From assembly GCA_945890905.1 (NCBI GenBank), contig CAMDDI010000146.1, positions 1 to 8,685 of the forward strand: a stretch of DNA of 8,685 nucleotides, written 5' to 3'. Position numbers and translations under genes: made by a program. The stretch's first letter is position 1. The number at the start of each line of letters is the position of its first letter. The stretch is from Bacteriovorax stolpii (GTDB lineage Bacteria; Bdellovibrionota; Bacteriovoracia; Bacteriovoracales; Bacteriovoracaceae). Below the pieces are notes generated by a model, which was given only the letters and a program-made list of their open reading frames with translations, had not been told where the DNA came from and made no database searches. Positions 1-6,795 of the stretch are shown piece after piece.

Positions 1-972
1 AATAGTGTGAGTCTTAAGCCTTCTGAGTTTGCAGTAAAGACTGCTGAGGCCATTAAACTTATTATTGATGAGGTTTTTACAGCTAGTGAAGCCGAAGTTT
101 TTTTAGGTGGAGTGGAAATTACTCAAAGCCTGCTTTCCCGCAAGTTTGATCACATCTTTTTTACGGGATCTACTCAAGTTGGGAAAATTGTGATGAAAGC
201 TGCAGCTGAACATCTGACACCTGTTACATTAGAGCTTGGTGGGAAAAGCCCTTTTTTAATTGAAGAGAGTGCCAACATTGATCTGGCCGCCAAAAGATGT
301 GCATGGGGGAAATTTATGAATGCGGGGCAAACTTGTGTAGCGCCCGATTACGTTCTCGTTCCTGAAAAAATGCGTGATGAATTTGTCACAAGACTTAAGT
401 ATTACGTTCAACTTTTCTATGGTGCTCAGCCAGAAATTTCTGAAGACTATGGACGCATTATTAATGAACGCCATTTAAACCGTCTCACCTCTCTTCTACC
501 AGGTTCCAATATCGTTATGGGAGGTACAAGCATAGCTCCAAACTTTCTTGCTCCTACAGCACTTCAAGACGTAAACTGGGAAGATAAGGTGATGGAAGAA
601 GAAATTTTTGGGCCAATCCTTCCTATTTTAATTTACCAAAATCTCGAAGAGGCCATTGAAAAAATTAATCAGCGCCCAAAGCCACTTGCCTTCTATTTGT
701 TTTCTGAAACTTCCCACACTATTGATGACATCCTAAAAAAAGTATCTTTTGGCGGTGGGTGCGTGAATGATACAGTTGTTCACTTGGCCAATCCAGACCT
801 TCCCTTTGGTGGTGTGGGGGATAGTGGTATGGGGAGTTATCACGGATTGAAAAGCTTTGAAACTTTCTCCCATTTTAAATCCGTAGTTCAGAATACGACT
901 TTGTTTGATATACCGCTGAGGTATCCGCCGTTCAAAGGGAAGCTTGGTTGGATCAAGAAAATTTTAGGATAA
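1..972 (+). CDS. Aldehyde dehydrogenase, class 3 type (5' end outside the window)
   Basis: NAD(P)-dependent oxidation of an aldehyde to a carboxylic acid; substrate unknown. The frame is open to the left edge, and the first visible residues (NSVSLKPSE) match the family's internal 'GNxVxLKPSE' nucleotide-binding segment, so the GTG at position 7 is not the true start. About 323 residues are visible; the family is usually 450-480, so roughly 130 are missing. Counting from that GTG, I see the FTGSTQVG dinucleotide-binding motif (52-59), the general-base Glu76 in LELGGK, the nucleophile Cys110 in NAGQTCVAPDYVL, and EEEIFGP (197-203). The 'GQTCVAPDY' wording and the C-terminal FGGVGDSGMGSYHG and LRYPPF stretches are typical of class 3 (fatty or aryl aldehyde) enzymes. 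Catalytic residues are intact, so it is probably functional. No gene follows on this strand for about 350 bp. Confidence 0.93.
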   Translation, partial: NSVSLKPSEFAVKTAEAIKLIIDEVFTASEAEVFLGGVEITQSLLSRKFDHIFFTGSTQVGKIVMKAAAEHLTPVTLELGGKSPFLIEESANIDLAAKRCAWGKFMNAGQTCVAPDYVLVPEKMRDEFVTRLKYYVQLFYGAQPEISEDYGRIINERHLNRLTSLLPGSNIVMGGTSIAPNFLAPTALQDVNWEDKVMEEEIFGPILPILIYQNLEEAIEKINQRPKPLAFYLFSETSHTIDDILKKVSFGGGCVNDTVVHLANPDLPFGGVGDSGMGSYHGLKSFETFSHFKSVVQNTTLFDIPLRYPPFKGKLGWIKKILG

Positions 973-995
973 AAAAAGCCAGGTTTTCACCTGGC
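971..995 (-). terminator. Intrinsic terminator of the small minus-strand gene
   Basis: On the minus strand a perfect 7-bp stem (GCCAGGT/ACCTGGC, 978-984 with 989-995) closes a GAAA tetraloop and is followed at once by seven Ts (977-971). This is a textbook rho-independent terminator, 28 nt past the stop codon of the gene at 1024-1188. On the plus strand the same hairpin lies 5 nt after the aldehyde dehydrogenase stop but lacks a T-run, so any action on that gene should be weaker. Confidence 0.85.
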
Positions 996-1023
996 CTTAG
1001 ATCAAATTAAAATGAATAAAAAC

Positions 1024-1188
1024 TTAGAGCTTAAAGCTCGAGTCGTAAACAGGACTAGCAACTGGTTTAAAGTTTGCGATCTCGCGGTTTTGAGAAGGAG
1101 TCTTCATATGGGCAAAATGAACTGCTAAAAAGCAGCAAAATACCCAGCAAAAAGCAGTGTTAAATACGTTTTGGAAATTCCATGTCAT
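1024..1188 (-). CDS. Small hydrophobic or secreted protein, 54 residues, unknown function
   Basis: I do not recognise this protein. The case that it is real is good: an ATG at 1188 is preceded by a strong Shine-Dalgarno (AAGGAG, 1199-1194, 5-nt spacing), the frame runs 54 codons to TAA at 1026-1024, and a strong terminator follows 28 nt later. Residues 1-10 are polar (MTWNFQNVFN). Residues 11-26 are hydrophobic and aromatic with three cysteines (C14, C18, C19) and end in AVHFA. The remaining ~28 residues are polar (PSQNREIANFKPVASPVYDS). This could be a single-pass small membrane protein or a signal peptide with a ~28-residue exported peptide; the N-terminus lacks the usual positive charges, which favours membrane insertion slightly. 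There is no lipobox. It is divergent from the protease operon that starts at 1321. It has no visible partner and would be missed by minimum-length gene filters. Confidence 0.7.
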   Translation of the reverse strand: MTWNFQNVFNTAFCWVFCCFLAVHFAHMKTPSQNREIANFKPVASPVYDSSFKL

Positions 1189-1320
1189 AAATACTCCTTA
1201 GAAAGTCTTATTTCCCTATCGGCGTAACCCTTCAGAAAGTTTAGAGAAGAGTCGTGAATTATCATTAAAATTCATGGGTTAGGGCCACTTCACCTATTGC
1301 CGGAGGAGGGTAATTTGTCT
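1189..1320. promoter_or_regulatory. Divergent intergenic region with an imperfectly resolved promoter
   Basis: This 132-bp gap must hold the promoters for the small minus-strand gene and the plus-strand protease operon. I see an AT-rich core with a TAAAAT box at 1266-1271 that could serve as a plus-strand -10, but no convincing -35 at the right distance. An inverted repeat TGAATT-N8-AATTCA (1255-1260 and 1269-1274) overlaps that box, and TAACCC (1225-1230) is complementary to GGGTTA (1276-1281). These could be operator or leader structure, or chance in AT-rich DNA. Confidence 0.35.
1302..1310 (+). promoter_or_regulatory. Ribosome binding site of the retropepsin-like protease gene
   Basis: GGAGGAGGG is a very strong Shine-Dalgarno match. 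It rules out the upstream in-frame TTG at 1297, which lies before it. It supports a start at ATG 1321 (about 10 nt away) or possibly TTG 1315 (about 4-7 nt). Confidence 0.75.
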
Positions 1321-1848
1321 ATGATGACGCCTCCACTTCTCCAAAGGTTTTATAGATTGAAGGCATTCATTTTTTGTCTTTTTCTCGGTACTCAATTCAT
1401 CCTGTCTGGATCTGTTGCTCACGCACAACTTCTCAAAGAAAAAGTTTTGATAGGCCGTGTAGAGTGGGTTGAAATGCCGGATCTCAAAATAAAACTCAAG
1501 GCCCGTATCGATTCGGGTGCAAAGACCACTTCACTTCATGCCGTGAATATTGAAGAAGTCGAACAACGCGGAGAACTCTTCGTTAAGTTTCAAACTGTGG
1601 ATATGGAAGGCAAGGTTGTGGAAGTTGTACGTAAAGTGGATGCCACTCAAAAAGTATCCAACACTGCTGGCTTTGTTTCAAAACGATATGTCATCAAAGA
1701 AAAAATTAAGATGGGAACTATTGAGCGTGAAGTTTTGATCAATCTCAACGATCGCACGAACATGGATTACAAATTCCTTGTAGGTAGAAATCTTTTGCTG
1801 GGCCGATTTATTGTGGATGTGGCCCGCTCCCACGTCTTGGGTGATTAA
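1321..1848 (+). CDS. Secreted retropepsin-like protease (RimK-associated 'ATP-dependent zinc protease' family)
   Basis: 175 residues from ATG 1321, the Met best placed behind the GGAGGAGGG site. Residues 1-35 form a signal peptide: basic residues (R9, R12, K14), a hydrophobic core at 15-33, and a likely cut after AHA (33-35). The mature part has KARIDSGAKTTSLHA (60-74), where D64-S-G is the D-T/S-G-A signature of aspartyl (retropepsin-like) peptidases, and near the end NMDYKFLVGRNLLLGRF, the family's conserved 'M..x.LIGR..L' segment. This matches Pfam Zn_protease (PF05618); despite that name the motif is aspartyl-like and I see no zinc site. Members often sit beside RimK-type ligases and are thought to cut or bind peptide or poly-glutamate products. 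It is the first gene of a three-gene operon; the next starts 3 bp after its stop. Export implies a periplasmic site of action. The substrate is unknown. Confidence 0.88.
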   Translation: MMTPPLLQRFYRLKAFIFCLFLGTQFILSGSVAHAQLLKEKVLIGRVEWVEMPDLKIKLKARIDSGAKTTSLHAVNIEEVEQRGELFVKFQTVDMEGKVVEVVRKVDATQKVSNTAGFVSKRYVIKEKIKMGTIEREVLINLNDRTNMDYKFLVGRNLLLGRFIVDVARSHVLGD

Positions 1849-1851
1849 CTC

Positions 1852-3456
1852 ATGAGAAAACTAATAATTTTTATTACGGCACTTCTTATTCTCACGCCAC
1901 TTGGCATGTTGGTTTACAAGTCTCAGGTGTTAGACCTCTCTTTAATTCCGCAGATGGTTGATGATGTGTGGAATGTTCACATGAGTATGAAGCCAAAAGG
2001 GGACCTTACGGCCTTCTCTTTTCCTATTCCTAAGTCGGGTCCAGGCATCAAAGTTTCTGATGAGAAAGTCCGCTCAAAAGATTTCCTAGTCTTCATGGAT
2101 GCCAATTCAGACAGCAAGCTTGCTACTTGGTCTTCTAAAGAATTTATCAAAAGACGCGTTAGTTTCTCGGCCCGCATTGATCTTAAACCTTTAATGTATA
2201 AAAACATCCCGAAAGATTTTACGGAATCTTATCCAAAGGGTCTTGAAGTCTATCTTGAAGTTCCCAAGCTTTTGCCTGAAGATGTGGCGGCCATTGAACT
2301 CTTGGAAGGTGCGATTCTTGAAGGAACTGAAGATAAAACATCTTTGGTACGCAAAATCTATTATTACGTTGAAGAAGAAATTCAGCGCAATACTGCCATC
2401 AAAACCATTCATGAAACTTTAAATTCGGGAAAAGGCTCTCCTCTTATTAAGGCGAAGCTCTTTAACATCATGGCCCGCAGAAAAGGTGTTCCATCTCGTA
2501 TTGTGGTTATGGTCAGAATGCCGGATAGCAAGCAGCAGAAAGAGAAAACAAAATTGCGGTTCACCTTTGCCAACGAAGTGTTTTTAAGTAATAGATGGGT
2601 ACCCATTGATACCAATCGCGGTTACTTTGCTGAACGCCCAGATAATTTTATGGTGGTTCACAGAAATTATGAAGAAGTGGAAAAGATCATTTCTAAAAAA
2701 GCTGTTTCTTATTCTATCCAAGCAGAACGCGCACGAATTAACCGCTACAATAAAGCTGAATTTAAAAAAGCTGTACTTAAAACGGATTCGATTTTTTCTC
2801 GTTTCAGTCTCTACCGCTTGCCCCTCCCACTTCAAACCATGTTCACGACGATTCTCTTGATTCCAGTAGGGACTCTGGTTCTTTGTCTGGCACGGAATAT
2901 AATTGGGATTCCCACATTCGGAATGTTTACTCCAATCCTTCTGACTCTCTTCTTTAAAGAAACTTCTTTTGGATTTGGATTACTCTTCTTTATGGTGGTG
3001 GTTCTCATTGGAATTGGTCAGCGCTATGTTCTGGATAAATTCTATCTTTTAGCTGTTCCCAGGATGTCCATTATTCTGACCTTTGTGATTATGCTCATGA
3101 TTGTGTATTCCCTTACTGCAGCTGATCTCACTTCAATTTCTCAGAAGCATCTGGCATTCTTCCCCATTGTTATTGTGACAACTAATATAGAGCGGCTCTC
3201 AATTATGCTCACGGAAGAAGGTCTTTTAAATACACTTAAAACATTGGTGGGAACTTTAGTTATCGCCATCCTTGGATTCTCTCTCTACTCCATTCCTGAG
3301 CTTGAAATGTTCATGTTCACTAACCCTGAGCTTCTTTTTACCATCGTGGGTCTATTGATTTTGATTGGTAAATACAAAGGGTATCGTCTCTCCGAATTTA
3401 TCCGGTTCAGGGATTTAGTTCGTCAAAAAAAGAAATTAGCAGGCGAGAGTAAATGA
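1852..3456 (+). CDS. Inactive transglutaminase domain fused to seven transmembrane helices
   Basis: 534 residues. An N-terminal helix (about 3-22) is followed by a ~300-residue domain predicted to be periplasmic, then seven hydrophobic segments at about 328-348, 355-368, 372-390, 404-422, 433-444, 461-481 and 492-507, and a basic cytoplasmic tail. The middle of the soluble part (168-256) follows the transglutaminase-core pattern: KLFNIMARRKGVPSRIV corresponds to 'LF..LaRa.GiPaRvv', and ANEVFLSNRWVPID to 'HvWvEVyl.grWv.vD'. In an ungapped hand alignment the catalytic Cys is replaced by P197 (or S196) and the His by T238, while Asp D253 remains, so it should not be an enzyme. This is the known PF14400 + PF14402 architecture. 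The domain probably binds a peptide or ligand and passes a signal or cargo through the helices. The start lies 3 bp after the protease stop with a poor ribosome site, which suggests translational coupling. Confidence 0.88.
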   Translation: MRKLIIFITALLILTPLGMLVYKSQVLDLSLIPQMVDDVWNVHMSMKPKGDLTAFSFPIPKSGPGIKVSDEKVRSKDFLVFMDANSDSKLATWSSKEFIKRRVSFSARIDLKPLMYKNIPKDFTESYPKGLEVYLEVPKLLPEDVAAIELLEGAILEGTEDKTSLVRKIYYYVEEEIQRNTAIKTIHETLNSGKGSPLIKAKLFNIMARRKGVPSRIVVMVRMPDSKQQKEKTKLRFTFANEVFLSNRWVPIDTNRGYFAERPDNFMVVHRNYEEVEKIISKKAVSYSIQAERARINRYNKAEFKKAVLKTDSIFSRFSLYRLPLPLQTMFTTILLIPVGTLVLCLARNIIGIPTFGMFTPILLTLFFKETSFGFGLLFFMVVVLIGIGQRYVLDKFYLLAVPRMSIILTFVIMLMIVYSLTAADLTSISQKHLAFFPIVIVTTNIERLSIMLTEEGLLNTLKTLVGTLVIAILGFSLYSIPELEMFMFTNPELLFTIVGLLILIGKYKGYRLSEFIRFRDLVRQKKKLAGESK

Positions 3457-4409
3457 TCTTTAAAGAGCTCGAAGAACTGGGCATCTTAGGCATCAATAAT
3501 AGGGTCGGACGCTATATCCTTCGTCATAATAAGCGCGAGTATTACCCCCTTGTGGATGATAAAGTTCTAACTGCGAAGAGAGCTGCGGCTTGGGGAATAG
3601 CCATGCCGGAAAATTATCTAGTGATAGAAAACTACGGCTCTCTCAAAAATCTTCATCTTAAAATTAATGATTACGACTCTTTTGTGATTAAGCCTGCCAA
3701 TGGTTCACAAGGAAATGGAATTATTGTTATCAAAGAAATTGTGCGTGAATATGTGGAGGGAAAACCTGAACGCATTCTCTTCAGACGCTCGAATGATAAG
3801 CTCATGGATATTGAAGAAGTTAAGCATCACATTTCTGGAATTCTTTCAGGTTTATATTCTCTTTCGGGACAATCAGATACTGCCATTATCCAGGCAAAGA
3901 TAGATAAACATCCCATCTTTGATAATTACTCTTTTGGAGGCATTCCCGATATTAGGGTTATTGTTTTCGAAGGGTATCCCGTGATGAGCATGGTACGTCT
4001 TCCTACTAAATCTTCTGATGGTAGGGCCAATCTTCATCAAGGTGCCATAGGTGCAGGTCTTAATCTCTCCAATGGATGGGTGAATAATGCAGTGATTAGA
4101 AACCAAGTGATAGAAACCCATCCTGATACTGGTCATCAGATTTTGGGATTAAAACTTCCCTTTTGGACAGAGATCTTGGAACTAGCGGCCCGCTGCTACG
4201 ATATGGTAGGACTTGGATATCTAGGTGCAGATATTGTATTAACTCCTGATCAGGGCCCTATTTTGTTAGAACTCAATGCACGTCCAGGACTTGCCATTCA
4301 AATTGCGAATTTGGCCGGTCTTGTTCCCCGTTTAGAAAAAATACGCAAAGATGCTCCGAAAGATCTTCTTTCTAGTCAGCGTGTTGAATTTTCGATGAAG
4401 CATTTTTAA
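3453..4409 (+). CDS. RimK-related ATP-grasp ligase (alpha-L-glutamate ligase-like)
   Basis: 318 residues, no signal peptide or membrane segment, so cytoplasmic. ATP-grasp enzymes join a carboxylate to an amine through an acyl-phosphate. Visible signs are FVIKPANGSQGNGI (77-90), with the nucleotide-contacting K80 and a glycine-rich loop; PDIRVIVFEG (165-174); HQGAIGAGL (195-203); GADIVL (258-263); and LLELNARPGL (271-280), where E273 and N275 are the expected magnesium ligands. This fits the 'alpha-L-glutamate ligase-related' family linked to exported retropepsin-like proteases and inactive transglutaminase membrane proteins (PF14397 is the related Pfam model). Its ATG overlaps the previous stop by 4 bp (ATGA), so the genes are translationally coupled. 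It likely adds an amino acid to a peptide, protein tail or small molecule; the acceptor and the amino acid are unknown. Its last 4 bp overlap the end of the convergent dus gene. Confidence 0.87.
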   Translation: MIFKELEELGILGINNRVGRYILRHNKREYYPLVDDKVLTAKRAAAWGIAMPENYLVIENYGSLKNLHLKINDYDSFVIKPANGSQGNGIIVIKEIVREYVEGKPERILFRRSNDKLMDIEEVKHHISGILSGLYSLSGQSDTAIIQAKIDKHPIFDNYSFGGIPDIRVIVFEGYPVMSMVRLPTKSSDGRANLHQGAIGAGLNLSNGWVNNAVIRNQVIETHPDTGHQILGLKLPFWTEILELAARCYDMVGLGYLGADIVLTPDQGPILLELNARPGLAIQIANLAGLVPRLEKIRKDAPKDLLSSQRVEFSMKHF

Positions 4410-5374
4410 AGACTATCTACAATTTCAAAAAATTCTGGGACTGCCTGAGTAAGAATAAGTTTCCGGCGCAGTATTTCTCCGTCCTGCATTCCATCAAGCA
4501 TGAAGCGGGACACAGATTTGCTTTGTTTTAAAATTCCACGCAGTGAGAGATTTTCTGACTCAAGTAGGGTGCGGTATTCTAAGAAGAAGCTTTTAATCTT
4601 TTGAATGCGTTCTGCATCCGTTTCATCAAAATAGCGACGCTTATAATTATTGGCCATCCAAGGTGATTTCAAGGCACCTCTGGCCACCATAACTCCATGG
4701 CATCCAGTTTCTTTGAACATGCGTTCAATATCCCGCGTTTCCCACACATCTCCATTTCCAATGACTGGAACTTTTGAAAGTTGGACGGCCCTTGTGATAT
4801 AGCTCCAATTGGCGGGCTCTTTATACATTTGCTCACGGGTGCGACCATGGACAGTAATCATGTCCACACCTTCATCATTGAGCATGCGAATGGAATCATC
4901 AAAATTTTTTGTATCGTTATAACCCACCCGGATTTTACAACTAAAACGACCCTGGAAATTTTGGCGAACTGAACGTATTAGGGGAGCGAGAGTTTTCATA
5001 TCCGTGAGAAGAAAAGAGCCGCCACCGTTCTTGCAAACTGTTGGAGAGGGGCATCCTAAATTCAAATCTAGCCAAGGCACCTGAAGGTATTCAAGCTCCT
5101 GAACCATTTCCACAGTAAAAGAGCGATGAGAAGTTAAAATTTGATACAGAGTTTTTTCTTTAACCCAAGGGATCTCAAAGAGCTCTCGGCCAAAGTGACG
5201 GATGAAATGTTTAGTGGGATATCTGCCGGCAGATGGCACTCTTAAAAAATCGCAGGCCAAATAATCCCATTCAGGAAATAGCTTGAGAATTGTCTTACGA
5301 AAGACCTCATCAGTGATGCCCTCCATGGGTGCAAAAAATAATGATCCGTAGGGTATTTCTGGAAGTTTTCTCAT
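4406..5374 (-). CDS. dus: tRNA-dihydrouridine synthase (DusC-like by eye)
   Basis: 322 residues. An FMN- and NADPH-dependent enzyme that reduces specific uridines in the tRNA D-loop to dihydrouridine. The N-terminal FAPMEGITD (14-22) is the flavin-barrel start. The catalytic Cys108 lies in LNLGCPS (105-110), followed by KNGGGSFLL (115-123). K147 in KIRVG and H176 in TVHGRTREQ contact flavin and substrate, and IGNGDV (205-210) and ARGAL (231-235) form the FMN-phosphate site. All key residues are present and length is normal. The run of glycines after the catalytic loop resembles E. coli DusC, which modifies U16, more than DusA or DusB, but assigning the target base from this alone is unsafe. 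The ATG overlaps the stop of the upstream membrane-protein gene by 4 bp, so the two are an operon. The 3' end overlaps the ATP-grasp gene by 4 bp on the opposite strand. Confidence 0.93.
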   Translation of the reverse strand: MRKLPEIPYGSLFFAPMEGITDEVFRKTILKLFPEWDYLACDFLRVPSAGRYPTKHFIRHFGRELFEIPWVKEKTLYQILTSHRSFTVEMVQELEYLQVPWLDLNLGCPSPTVCKNGGGSFLLTDMKTLAPLIRSVRQNFQGRFSCKIRVGYNDTKNFDDSIRMLNDEGVDMITVHGRTREQMYKEPANWSYITRAVQLSKVPVIGNGDVWETRDIERMFKETGCHGVMVARGALKSPWMANNYKRRYFDETDAERIQKIKSFFLEYRTLLESENLSLRGILKQSKSVSRFMLDGMQDGEILRRKLILTQAVPEFFEIVDSL

Positions 5375-5859
5375 CCAAGCTTTTCTTTTTTAACAACAGA
5401 GTAACCCAGAAGGGTAGCGAGGATAATAAGTTTGAGAGTATCAAGGGCAATGTAGAGCTTGTGATAAAATTGGTGCTCCAATTGAATATCAGATATATCT
5501 TCAATTCCAATCACACCCATACCATCCGCTTTTTTCCAAAGCTCAGTGAGGTAAATAATTTTGGGGGTGAGGTATGAAAAATACAAGATAATGAGCAAAG
5601 TCACCAAGCTCACCAAAATCAAAATAACTTTATTTCCAGACCGTCGGTAGATCATCACCGTAATAAACATAAGAATACTAGAGAGAATGAGCTCGAGGTT
5701 ATTGAGCTTTGAGAAAAGGGCCATACCTAATTCGCCGGCATTAAAAAAATCTTCAATAACTCTAAAAATTGTCGGGGCCACAAAAAAATCCACCAGAATA
5801 GTCCATCCAAGCCAAAGGCTTATCAAGCTGACAAATAGGGAATGGAGGTATTTTTGCAT
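5371..5859 (-). CDS. DUF4149 / TMEM205-like four-helix membrane protein
   Basis: 162 residues with four predicted membrane helices at about 6-27, 52-71, 77-98 and 133-154, an inner-membrane protein. The FFVAPTIFR stretch (25-33) at the end of helix 1, the acidic/aromatic loop, and an H-x3-H...Y..LD.LK pattern (H129, H133, Y136, D140, K143) entering helix 4 resemble the DUF4149 (TMEM205-like) family, whose biochemical function is not established. No enzymatic motif is visible. Its stop overlaps the dus start (ATGA), so it is the first gene of a two-gene operon. The ATG at 5859 has no clear Shine-Dalgarno; a 12-bp palindrome lies 5 nt upstream of it. The family call rests on pattern memory, so it is moderately sure; the membrane topology is clear. 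Confidence 0.72.
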   Translation of the reverse strand: MQKYLHSLFVSLISLWLGWTILVDFFVAPTIFRVIEDFFNAGELGMALFSKLNNLELILSSILMFITVMIYRRSGNKVILILVSLVTLLIILYFSYLTPKIIYLTELWKKADGMGVIGIEDISDIQLEHQFYHKLYIALDTLKLIILATLLGYSVVKKEKLG

Positions 5860-5864
5860 AAAGG

Positions 5865-5876
5865 CTTGATATCAAG
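5865..5876. repeat. Perfect 12-bp palindrome CTTGATATCAAG between divergent genes
   Basis: The palindrome sits 5 nt upstream of the membrane-protein ATG (minus strand), in the ~100-bp gap before the serine protease start at 5959. It covers the place where a ribosome site would be expected. It could be an operator for a dimeric regulator shared by both divergent genes, or an RNA hairpin with a very small loop. I see no clear -35/-10 pair in this gap on either strand. Confidence 0.35.
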
Positions 5877-5958
5877 AAAGCCCAGACAGGACAAGCTTTC
5901 GGTAATTATTGCACTTCTATTTTACGTTTCATGGGCCTTTGGGATACACCCAGATCTT

Positions 5959-6795
5959 ATGAAAAGGTATTCATCATTGTTTTTATTCGTTCTGGTCATT
6001 TCAAGCACATTTGCCCATGGGCGCGCCATTTATGGGGAAGATAACCGCATTGATACTTTCGCCTCATCTTCATTTTTCCAATCTCTCGCTCAATCTACCG
6101 CTGCTCTTGTTGACCGGGATAATATAAAAATACGCGGCAGAAGTGCTGAACTTCTAGGTCCAGATTTAGGAACTTTCTACAGACTCTGTCCGGACCAGCG
6201 CTTTTTTCATCAGCCTTTTGTGGCCACTTGTTCTGGTTATTTAGTGGCCCCGGATATCATTGCAACTGCAGGACACTGTTTTGAATCAAAGGATCGCTGC
6301 TCTCGTTACGATTGGGTTTTTAATTATAAAGTCGAGGATGTAAATCAAGCTCATGTGACAGTGAATGCTCAAGATGTTTACCGCTGCAAGGCCATTCTGG
6401 CCCGGGCCTTAAACAGAACTTCTGATTTTGCCTTGATTCAACTTGACCGACCAGTTGCTGGAGCAAGACCAGTCAAGCTTGCTACAAGTTTTGAAATCGG
6501 AACTCCACTTGTGATGATCGGTCACCCCTCGGGACTGCCGCAAAAAGTTGCTGATCAGGCCGTGATCAAAAGTATGAGTGCCACAGAGTTTAAGGCCAAT
6601 GTGGATGCATTCCAGATCAATTCAGGCTCGGCAGTTTTTAATGCAAAAAATGGTGAGTTAGTAGGGACTTTAGTTCGAGGAGTGGTGGATTATCAAAATA
6701 ATCCCCAAAGGCATTGTAGTGAAGTGAGTGTCCTCAGAGACGGACCTGGGGAAGACATTGCTAAGAACACTCAGTTCGCTCATTTTCTTAAATAA
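5959..6795 (+). CDS. Secreted trypsin-like serine protease
   Basis: 278 residues from ATG 5959. I chose this start because MKRYSSLFLFVLVISSTFAHG is a good signal peptide; the in-frame ATG at 5842 would add 39 residues and overlap the divergent gene by 18 bp. Neither start has a strong ribosome site. The chymotrypsin-fold triad is complete: H106 in ATAGHC, D156 in TSDFALIQLD, S222 in INSGSAVFN. The last motif has Ile where GNSGS is usual, so the oxyanion-hole region differs slightly; NSGS followed by SAVFN recalls the glutamyl-endopeptidase/V8-like group. Several cysteines (C77, C91, C107, C114, C143, C253) could form disulfides, as expected of an exported enzyme. A pro-region of ~60 residues may precede the catalytic domain. 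It probably acts in the periplasm or outside the cell; target unknown. Its stop abuts the bfr stop with no gap. Confidence 0.88.
   Translation: MKRYSSLFLFVLVISSTFAHGRAIYGEDNRIDTFASSSFFQSLAQSTAALVDRDNIKIRGRSAELLGPDLGTFYRLCPDQRFFHQPFVATCSGYLVAPDIIATAGHCFESKDRCSRYDWVFNYKVEDVNQAHVTVNAQDVYRCKAILARALNRTSDFALIQLDRPVAGARPVKLATSFEIGTPLVMIGHPSGLPQKVADQAVIKSMSATEFKANVDAFQINSGSAVFNAKNGELVGTLVRGVVDYQNNPQRHCSEVSVLRDGPGEDIAKNTQFAHFLK

Noticed and set aside
7..9. GTG as start of the aldehyde dehydrogenase gene
   Set aside because: The frame is open upstream and the residues before it belong to the conserved GNxVxLKPSE segment; the gene is simply cut by the window edge.
978..995. Strong terminator for the aldehyde dehydrogenase gene on the plus strand
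   Set aside because: The stem is good but no T-run follows on the plus strand; the A-run on the other side makes it a minus-strand terminator.
1297..1299. TTG start for the retropepsin-like protease
   Set aside because: It lies upstream of the strong Shine-Dalgarno at 1302-1310; the ATG at 1321 gives a better signal peptide start.
2584..2860. Overlapping open frames on both strands inside the transglutaminase gene
   Set aside because: They lie wholly within a well-supported gene, have low-complexity basic or aromatic composition and no ribosome site; they are shadows.
5329..5577. Plus-strand open frame across the dus/membrane-protein junction
   Set aside because: It is antisense to two well-supported genes and its translation shows no domain or signal.
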